A DNA stretch of 64,000 bases, taken from contig NC_089496.1 in the NCBI RefSeq assembly GCF_036850765.1, positions 46,862,113 through 46,926,112 on the forward strand. The letters run 5' to 3'. A program made the translations under genes and the position numbers. This DNA is from Saccopteryx bilineata. Taxonomy: Eukaryota > Chordata > Mammalia > Chiroptera > Emballonuridae. Positions 20,518-31,500 of this stretch are shown in pieces; position 1 is the stretch's first letter, and every line of letters begins with the position of its first letter. Below the pieces are notes generated by a model. That model did not search any database, was not told the origin of the DNA, and saw only the letters and a program-made list of their open reading frames with translations.

Positions 20518-23500
20518 CTACAAAAATAATAGGTCTCGTTAATAATTATAATTCATAAGATGCTCACCCGGAGTCAATCAATATCACAGGCTGGACTGGT
20601 AGTTCACCTAATGATATGTAACAACTACAGCTAGAGCTCAACTTACGACCACGATTGGTTCCGACAGACCGGTCGTAACACAATTTGGTCGTAAGTTGAG
20701 TAGGCTATATGTACAGTATTGTGAAATGATGTTATAAAAATCTTTAAGTCATATTTCATCATAATTTTCTTTCATTATTGTTATATATCATAATTTTCTT
20801 TGTTCATTTTATGCCATTTGTATCATCTCTACACCATTTTGTTTATTTTTACATTCGTCAGGTTTAAGTAAAACACTGTATTACCAGTAAAACTGGTTTA
20901 ATATTTGCAAAGACAATTCCTCTTGGTAGACATCTTGGGAGGGGTTTGATGAAAAATATCCAAGACACAAAACACAAATTGCTGTGCCGAGTCTGGGATA
21001 ACAGTTGAAATGGTGCACACGGAGATGGTAGTGCTGCCGGAAGCTGCTCCGCACTGTCGTATGCCCAGCTGGGCAACGCTTGCGCTGCCAGACGCGGAGC
21101 AGTTGTGGCTAGCGATTGTGGTCGTAAAGTCGAATGGTCGTAAGTTGCATAGGTCGTAAATCGATCAATATTTGTACTAAACACCTGCTCCATGGTATTT
21201 TTCTAATTATAGTAAAAGAATTACAAAGACTTCTTTCTCTTGAAAACTTTTGCTAGGCCCTGGCCGGTTTGCTCAGTGGTAGAGCGTCGGCCTTGCGTGC
21301 AGGAGTCCCAGGTTCAATTCCCAGCCAGGGCACACAGGAGAAGTGCCCATCTGCTTCTCCACCCCTCCCCCTCTCCTTCCTCTCTGTCTCTCTCTTCCCC
21401 TCCCGCAGCCAAGGCTCCATTGGAGCAAAGTTGACCCGGGAGCTGAGGATGGCTCTGTGGCCTCTGCCTCAGGCGCTAGAATGGCTCTGGTTGCAAGAGG
21501 GACGCCCCAGATGGGCAGAGCATCGCCCTCTGGTGGGCATGCCAGGTGGATCCCAGTCGGGCGCATGCCGGAGTCTGTCTGACTGCCTCCCCGTTTCCGG
21601 CTTCAGAAAAATACAAAAAACAAACAAGCAAAAAAAAGCTTTCGCTATACTGCTAAAATAGAGACAAAATATTGCTAAGCAGCAAAGATAAGGCTTCTAC
21701 TATCTGAAAAACATCCAGTGAAAGTACACTACCTGTTCTGAATCTGAGTCTAAATAAAGCCAAGCGTTTACAAGACTGCTGTCTGTCTTTCCATCCGTTC
21801 AATTATCCAGATCATGTTTTCTAACAAGGGCCAGAATTCCAGACATTTCTCCTAAAATCAGATTAAATGATGGCATTTTTAATGTAAATAAGCGTCTGGA
21901 GATAGCTGAAGCCGTGGACCTGACACAATCATGCCACGTGACCCTCTAATCTCAAAAATTAAAGCAAAACCCAGTCTGATGAGTGGTGCTGTGACTGAAG
22001 TTACTATTTTCATTCAGGTATTTAAAGATGTAACAAAATACTGCTTCCAGTTAAACACTAGCTTCACTATAAGGGAATACTACCTGCATTTTAATTTTTA
22101 ATCATATCCCTATTATTCCTCCTGTTAGATCAGCAACTTCAAATCCTCTCTCTTCCCTCTACCACCAACATGCAAACACCTAGTATACATTTATTTTAAA
22201 GATTAAGGTGATTTAACGTAGTTGTAAAAACAAAACAGAACAAAAGGATGATGAAACTATGGATTTTTTTTTTTTTTGACAGAAACAGAGAGAGTGTCAG
22301 AGAGAAGGACAGATAGGGATAGACAGGAAGGGAGAGAGATGAGAAGTATCAATTCTTCGTTGTGGCACCTTAGTTGTTCATTGATTGCTTTCTCCTGTGT
22401 GCCTTGACCGGGGGGCTACAGCAGAGACAGTGACCCCTTGCTCAAGCCAGCAACCTTGGGCTCAAGCCAGCAACCTTTGGGCTCAAGCCAGTGACCATGG
22501 GGTCATGTCTATGATCCCACGTTCAAGCCAGCTACACCGCGCTTAAGCTGGTGAGCCCATGCTCAAGCCGGATGACCCCGTGCTCAAGCTGGTGAACTCA
22601 GTCCTCCAGCATCCCAGTCAAAAGCTCTATCCACTGCACCGCCTAGACAGGTGAAACTCTTTGGATTAATATGGATTAATATCTCCAGGGTATATTGTGT
22701 GAATATAGCAGGATGCCAAGTATGATGTATAATATGCTACTTTCTGTGGAAGAAAGGGGAAGCTTGAATATATATTCACGTTGGCTTGTATTTGCATAAA
22801 GAAATACTAGAAAAATACATTAGACACTAATAACACTGGATATGAAAGAGGTGGGTCACACAGTAGAAGAGGGGGGGAGAAAGACTTCTTGATAAATATC
22901 TTTTTAATTTTTTTTAATTGGCTTGATCTTTCTGAACCATGTGACGATGTTCTAGATTCAAGTCTTCCTAATTAAAGGAAATTAAAATTTTACCTCAGAT
23001 CTAAAAAAGTTTTATGACTGGTAGCACTATGAGGTGTTGTAAATTTTGTAGCTGAGGCTCATGACCCAGCAGTTCATAAAAACTGAGCGTATTTAAGACT
23101 GGCCATTAGAATGAAATTGATCAAAGCATAAAAAGGGATTTGATTTGTGACCACGCAAGCCAGATGCAGAGCATGAGTAGATTTTAAAAAATAGGGATAA
23201 AGATCTATCTTCATTTCCCAAAAGCAGCAAGACTAGGTCAGGTATGTGTAACAATGGCCGAGAAAGCCTCATTAAATGACAGGAAGAAGCCATCGTCCTT
23301 TTCCCTACTTAAACTCTGGGACTTTGAGGGGTGTGGGGAAAGTCTTCTGCTGTGAAAAATGCAGACTGAAGTCTTTCTCCTGGTGCTAACCTCAACGAAC
23401 TTGTTTGAGTGTGTGAGTTGCCCACTGCTAATTGTTAGGAAATCACTACAAAGTGCATTTAACAGCCAGTCTACAGGTTTAAGCAGAAACAGGCCACAGG

Positions 23501-26500
23501 AGACATTTCTCAGGACATCTATGTTTCTTTTTTTTTTTTTTACTTTATTTATTGGTTTTTACAGAGACAGGAGAGAAAGGGGAGCATGGAATGGTAAGTA
23601 TCAACTCATAGTTGCTTCATATTAGTTGTTCATTGCTTGCTTGTTGTATGTGCCTTGACCAGGGAAGCCCAGGGTTTCGAACTGGCAACCTTGGCATTCC
23701 AGGCCGAAGGTTTATCCACTGCGCCACCACAGGCCAGGCTATGTTTCTTATATAGTAACTCCAAATGGGAAAATTCTTGGCAAAATGATTTTTTTAAACA
23801 CTCAGAAAAAGAGCAGGATACAGTCAACCTTAAGCATTGGGGAGAAAGGAAAAAATAGCAAAAGAACAGATGGTGTTTTTTAAAATCTATTTCTCTCCAA
23901 AAACAATGAGTTCCTTTAAAAAGTTCATTTTCAAAGCACAGGCATTGTAAGACTTATAAATAACATTTTACCCACATTAAAAATACATTTTCTGCCTGAC
24001 CAGGCGGTGGCGCAGTGGATAGAGCGTCGGACTGGGATGCGGTAGGACCCAGGTTCGAGACCCCGAGGTCGCCAGCTTGAGCAAAAAAAAAAAAAAAGCT
24101 CACCAGTTTGGACCCAAAGTCCCTGGCTTGAGCAAGGGGTTACTCAGTCTGCTGAAGGCCCGCGGTCAAGGCACATATGAGAAAGCAATCAATGAACAAC
24201 TAAGGAGTCCCAACTTATGATTGATGCTTCTTATCTCTCTTCGTTCCTGTCTGTCCCTCTCTCTCTCTTTGTCCCTGTAAAAAAAAAAAAAAAAAAACAT
24301 TTTCTGAAAGAAAGGAAGAAAGAGAGAGTAGGAGGAAGGAGGGGTCACCTCATGTTTAGAGAGTTTCCAGTCATCATTAAGGTCCATTTCTTGGAAGGAT
24401 TCATGGGACCTTGGTCCATTTCGAATCTCCAGGAGATCAATGTTAAATATCAGCGTACTCTCTGGAGGTATTTTACCTAAAATGAGGAGAGGAAAGGTTA
24501 AGATGTATTAAAAAGATCTCAAAGTTTAAGTGATAGAAAACTTACAGTACTGGAAAAAATATTCCTTTAAGTGAATTAAATGAAGAACCCTCCTAAGATT
24601 ATCACATGATGGAAATTCCTTATAATCATATTTTACTGAAATAAAGAGAATAAAGAAAATATAATCCAAACTAATAGATTAAAAGCAGTCTGTTTTAGGC
24701 TTGGCAATTAAAAATTGTTACATGCACACACACACAATGGCCTGGATATTAAAACTTCAAGTATAATTAAGCTATTACATATTGCATGTCAAAATGACTT
24801 AAAGTGCTTTAGCTATTTCAGAGTTAATTATAGTACAAATGATTTACTAGCTCAGGTCTGAAAGTCCTGACCTAGAAACATATATAATACTGCCATTTCT
24901 ACCGGTGAAGACAGTTTATAATTGAGTGAGCTTGGTGTCACACTATCTAGGGTTGCAGCTTACTTTTGCCCCTAAGTCTCAGTTTCCCAATCTGTAAAAT
25001 ACAAGCGACAGTAATGCCTACTGCAGGAGTCTGCTGGGAAGATGAAGGAAGATACGTCCATGCAATATACTTATCATTATGCTTGATAGTAAGCTCTCCA
25101 TATATGTTACTAAGATATCTGTTACAGGCTTCAGAAACAAATCAAACAGGATTAGCAGTTTCAAAAAGTTAGAAAGTATCCCCTCTGATATATACCATTA
25201 TACATATGTGTAAGAAATTGCAGAAGATAGAAGAAATTAAAACTCATTCCTGAGGAGCAAGATTAAAAAAACAAAACAAAACAAAAAAAACTCTTCCAAA
25301 GTGAAAAGAGTATTGTTAAAGTCCCAGGGACCTTAAAACTTAAAATCTTTTTTTCCTCTGGGAAGTATAGACAATTTTTTTCAACTGTTTCCTTATAACT
25401 ATACCTAACATACAGGTCTGGGTACACACTATACATATGTCTCAGTCTCTCCATCCACAGACCTCCATGAAAGGGCATCTGGAAGTGCTACAGGGAACGG
25501 AACTTACGCTGGGTGCTGAGGCTTTCCCACTCCAGATCTAGACCGAGAAGGGGCATGCACTAGGTCGTCGAGAAAACCGGAATCTTCCCCCAGGCGGCAT
25601 GCAAACGGGGCACTACCGGACTACAGAAGGAGTGTTAAATACATAGTCGCAGAATTAGTTTCGTGGTGCTCAGTGCAAAGGAAATGACTCAGATTCAGAT
25701 CTCTACTGGTTATAAAGTAAAAGCGAGTTAAAAGCAGTATGGCCAAGAGCAATGGACTAATACAATAGCATGTATTATACTATATGCACATATTTATACA
25801 CAGAGGTCTAAAAAAGGTGAGGCAATAAAGATACAGAAAGGTGAAAGAATACATTTGAACACCAGAGAATCCTCTTAAGAGCATCATTAATTAAAATACA
25901 GAATGAATTTGGTTAGTAAATCCCGTTCTATGCCTAAGATTTACATAGCAAGTTGCAAGTTCCATTTCAGAATATACAGTGCTTCCCATGAGACACTTAT
26001 TTTCTTCCTAGGAAACTGTGATTAAGGTTCCCACTTTGTAAATGGTTTAGACCTAAGGATGCTGTGAAGCCTATATTCCTATTACATCAGAGTGGTTCTT
26101 CGACTGGTTCCAACGACTAAATTTTTTTTCTTCATAATGTAGGTAATACAGTGTGTCTGTAAAGTCATGGTGCACTTTTGACCAGTCACAGGAAAGCAAC
26201 AAAAGACGAATAGAAAGTTGAAACCTGCACCAAATAAAAAGAAAACTCTCCCAGTTTCATACCTAGTCAGTGCAGTTCGATGTGGGCTCACGCAGATTTT
26301 TTAGGGCTCCTTAGGTAGCTATGCCGTATAGCCTCTACAGACTCGTCACTGACTGATGGCCTACCAGAACGGGGTTTCTCCACCAAACTGCCGGTTTCCT
26401 TCAACTGCTTATCCCACCCAGTAATGTTATTCCTATGTGGTGGCACTTCTTTATAAACGCGCCGACATTCACATTGCACTTTGGTCACGGATTCGAATTT

Positions 26501-28539
26501 AGCGAGCCACAGAACACACTGAACTTTCCTCTGTACCATCCACATCTCGACTGGCATGGCCGTGGGCTGCTCCGCTGTATACACGGTGTTACGTCATCAT
26601 CTGCGCATGCGCACATACTGCTGCATCATCCTGGGAGGGTTTTCCTTTTATTTGGTGCAGATTTCACATTTCTATCGTCTTTTGTTGCTCTCCTGTGACC
26701 GGTCAAAAGTGCACCATGACTTTAAGGACACACTGTATATGCCTATTGCAGAGACTTTGGAAGCAATGGAACCAGAAATATTCAATAAAAATAATTCCCA
26801 GCCCTGTTGTTAACATTCTTATTTCTTTGTGATTCACTTCATATGTGCAAATACTTTTTTTTCTAACACTTAATATCACAGTATAATACATACTGTAGCT
26901 TTCCTTTCTACTTTTATATATAGCATTATATCATGCACATTTGGGTATGATTTTCTAAATCATTGCAATGCCAATTTTCAATAACTGGGCCCTATTTTAT
27001 TTCGCTAAACCCTTCTCATTATACATTTAAGTTGGTTCCGATTTTTTTTTTTTTTTGCCATTAGACACAACACAGGAATGGACACCTCTATTTACAAATC
27101 TTTCTTCTGATAACCGATTATTCCCTTAAGTTAGGTTACGATAAATTAATTATAGGATACATGCATATCTTATGCTTGAACCACCTTCTGGCCTCCTGGA
27201 AATGGCCCTTCAGAAAGCTGCAAGGTCTCCACTCAAACAACAGTTACATGTGCTGCCCTGGGACAAACCAGCAAAGGCTCCCTGGACCAGCTAGCCCGCT
27301 TGTTTCTGTTCTGCTAAACTCACTTTATGCCACTCGTTATTCTTACAGGTTCAACTATCAGAAACTGTAGAAGCTTTGTTAAGGGAACCTTCAGTTCAGA
27401 GTCACACACAGTCCACATCTAAAACTGCATTTAATGCCTTGATAATCTATATTTCAAATGTTCAATTCATCAATACACATGGTGAATAATCTATCTTTTG
27501 GCATTATTAAAATAAATTGGTGAGTTTTGGTTGGGGAATGATAAAAAAGTTCTAGAGGTGGAAAGTGGTGATGTTTATACTGCAATATGAATGTCCCTAA
27601 TGCCACTGGATGGTACACTTAAAAATGGTCAAATGGGCCTGACCAGGCAGTGGCGCAGTGGATAGAGCATTGGGCTGGGATGTAGAGGAGCCAGGTTGGA
27701 GACCCTGAGGTTGCCAGCTTGAGCGCGGGCTCATCTGGTTTGAGCAAAGCTCACCAGCTTGGACCCAAGGTCGCTGACTCGAGCAAGGGGTCACTCGGTC
27801 TGCTGTAGCCCCACGGTCAAGGCACATATGAGAAAGCAATCAGTGAACAACTAAAGCACCACAATGAAAAATTGATGATTGATGCTTCTCATCTCTCTCC
27901 ATTCCTGTCTGTCTGTCCCTGTCTATCGCTCTCTCTGACTCTCTCTCTGTCTCTGTAAAAAACAAACAAACAAACAAACAAGTCAATGGTAAATATTATG
28001 TTATGTATACTTTACCACACACACACACACACACAGATGAAGCCACTATATTGGTGAACAATATTAATAGTAATGCTTTTTCATTGTTCTCTCAGTTGGC
28101 CATTTAGATATGATGGCTTTAATTAGGCATTTCAAAAGATAGTCAAGACATAATTACAAGTCCTCTTTTACTTCTAGGGGGAAAGTAACTACAAGTATAC
28201 TAACTTCTGTCTCCTAATTTAGGAAAGAACTCTAGTGCTACATTAGCATGCAGACCTGTTCTTACCTTTGCCTTCTTTTCCATAGCCCAGGGCAGGAGGA
28301 ATGACCAGCTTTCTCTTTTCGCCCACACACATCCCCTTCAAGCCCTGGTCCCAACCTCTGAGCGCCTCCAGGATGCCCAGGGTGAACCAAATGGGCTGAC
28401 CGTTGTTATGTTTGTGACTGCAACAGAAACAAAACACCTCAGAACATTTCAGTAGCTTTTTAAAAAGTGCTGTGGTGCATTGTCTGCATCCATAGTGGTT
28501 AAGTTTGAAATTAATAAAAATAGCTACACACGTACACGT

Positions 28540-28573
<34 letters not shown>

Positions 28574-31500
28574 CACCTTTATAGTGTAATTACTCTGGGC
28601 TTGCCTGGTCAAGGCACATATGGGAGTTGATGCTTCCTGCTCCTCCCCTCATTCTTTCTCCCTTCTCTCTCTCTCTCTCTCTCTTTTCTCTAAAATGAAA
28701 AAACAAACTTTATAGTGTAATTCAATTCACTGCCCATATTTTTAAATTTTTTTAATTTATTAATTCTTTGGAGAGAGAGAAACATCGATTTGTTGTGGTT
28801 CCACTTATTTATATACATTCACTGGTGGATTCTTGTATGTTCCCAGACCATGCATTGAATCTGCAACCTTGGTGTATCTAGATGATAATTTAATCAACTG
28901 AGCTACCCAACCAGGGCACTGTTCATATTTCTTGATGCAAATTTCATCCTGTTGACTCAGCTAGAGAAGTGCAGAGGGCATAATAATGAAAAACAACAAC
29001 GTTTGAGCATTTACCATATACTAGGTGTTACCCCAAATGCTTTTTAAAACTCTAACAATGATCATATGAGGTAAGTACCATTGTTCCCCATTGTACAGAT
29101 GAGGAAACTGGGCTTCTGTGGGCCAGTACCTGACCTAACAACGAAGCTCAAGATCTCAAGCACAAAGTGATGCTGTCCCAGGCAGGCTACTAGGTTCAGA
29201 AAAGGGACAAAAATAGATAAAAGTGGGAAGTTTGAGAGTTAAGAGTTTGGGAAGCAGGATGAGGTAAGGAGAATTACGGTCTAGACACATGGGTCCATAT
29301 ACCCACACGGACACTGCAAGTCAGGAGCGTAGCCTCTTCAAGACTGCCTACAGCCTGACCTGTGGTGGTGCAGTGGATAAAGCGTCAACCTGGAAACACT
29401 GAGGTTGCTGGTTCAAAACCCTGGCTTGCCTGGTCAAGGCACATATGGGAGTTGATGCTTCCTGCTCCTCCCCTTCTTTCTCTCTCTCTCCCCTCCAAAT
29501 GAATAAATAAAAATTAAAAAAAAAAAGACTGCCTACAAACTGTCTTTACAGGCACCCTGCTGATGGCTCTGACCGCTGGAAAAGGCTGCTCTTCCACCCT
29601 TTATCATCACTCAGACGCTGGCCCAGTTCTCTCTGCGGGGGTGTACTGTGGGGCTGTGCAGGAAAGCCTGGAGGAGTGGCCCCTCAAGGATGAAGGAAGA
29701 AAAGAATGGTCCAGATATGCTGCCTCATGAGCTGAAGGGAGGCCAGCCCCAGAAAACCAACCCGTGGAGCCACTGGAAGGCTGGAGGGCTGAGTAGGCTG
29801 AGTCCCAGTTAGCTCCCTGTGGGTACAACAGGAGAGTGTTCTATTCAAGGGGAAGTCGCTCTACTAGGTTTCATGGGTACCTCGCTCACCAAGTCTAGGT
29901 AAAGGCCGTTACTTCCTATTTTCCTTAATTTCGCCCCATGATCAAAGAAACAAAATGCCAACTGTAGAAAATCTGGGAAGGGTAGAAAAAAATTAAAAAG
30001 AAAGAAAGAATCTACCACCCAGCACTGACTCCAGTTTTGACACAGTTGTCATGGCACATAGGCGAAGGTTCTAGAAATGGCAAACACACTTTATAAAATG
30101 ATCAATTTATGGGACTTCTTCCATCATTCTCAGGGGAGGCAGTTCCTCACCACTGTCATGGAGGTTTCATGACAACAGTCTAACAGTTCCCTCATCAAAT
30201 TACTAGACTTTAGTCGCAAACTGTTAAATAATGTCCCATGATCTTAGTCCACAGTGGTTTTGGTTTCTGAGACCTGAAAGAAATCAGTCTGGGTCTAAAA
30301 GCGATCAGACTAAAAATAAGAATACTATTGGAAATTTAAAATGCAAATCATGGCCCTGGCCGGTTGGCTCAGTGGTAGAGTGTCAGCCTGGCGTGTGGGG
30401 CACCCGGGTTCGATTCCTGGCCAGGGCACATAGGAGAAGTGCCCATTTGCTTCTCCACCCCCCCACCCCCCCCCACCCCCGCCTTCCTCTCTGTCTCTCT
30501 CTTCCCCTCCCGCAGTCAAGGCTCCATTGGAGCAAAGATGGCCCGGGCGCTGGGGATGGCTCCTTGGCCTCTGCCCCAGGCGCTAGAGTGGCTCTGGTCG
30601 CGGCAGAGCGACGCCCTAGAGGGGCAGAGCATCGCCCCCTGGTGGGCAGAGCTTTGCTCCTGGTGGGCGTGCCGGGTGGATCCCGGTCGGGTGCATGCGG
30701 GAGTCTGTCTGACTGTCTCTCCACGTTTCCAGCTTCAGAAAAATACAAAAAGAAAAAAAAAAAAGAAAATGCAAATACGATTGGGCTACTGAGAATTCTA
30801 TGGCAAGACGTCATTTTGGAACTTTCCGCAAGGGCTAACAGAGTTCAGGGACGATACCCGTTCACTTCTCCAAAACCTCACAACAGACTTGATTGGAATG
30901 CCCACGTTTGATGGATAGATAAGTGAATGGACAATGATGGAGAGAAGCCAACGTTTTTGAATCTCCCTAGTATCAAGCACAGGGATTAACATAAAGGAAA
31001 TGTTAAATAAATACTTGTGGAATGCAACTGGTAGAACCAATGCCTAATTGGAAACGATTACACTTAGAAATCTTTTGCATGTTGCAATTTGTTTATAGAA
31101 CAGAAATAATGATAGTATAATCATCTGAAAATCCTTCACTGTAGGCATTGGATTAACCAACCAGAACCACCGCCACACCTATCAATTAAATCTTTAAACG
31201 TCCAAAAAGAAACAAATGATGAAACAAATCATGGTCCTGTGTCTTGACCAATGTCATCTGTCAGAACAAAAGAATAGGACAGTGAACTAGCATATACATT
31301 ATCCTACAACAAGCAAATAGACAATTGTGTTCTCTACTCGGTAAATTGCTGTGAAAAGTTTCATGTCAGTTTTACCTACACCAAATTAAAAATGAAACTG
31401 AGTCACTTTCCCTCAGGAATGAAGTTTGAGAAATGAGAATTCTTTTAAGTTTTTTCTATGTCTAATGATACTTATAGATATTTCTGCAGTATTTTAAAGA

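Noticed and set aside
26288..26584. Domesticated host gene from the mariner transposase fragment
   Set aside because: The first codon is GTG, the frame ends before the catalytic region, and it lies between intact inverted repeats, so it is simply a defective transposon copy.
30231..30911. 226-codon frame near 30.3-30.9 kb, and similar long frames at 9.1-9.9, 14.2-14.6 and 21.2-21.7 kb
   Set aside because: All are readings through the GC-rich GGCCCTGGCCGG-form SINE; the same peptide phrases recur at every copy.
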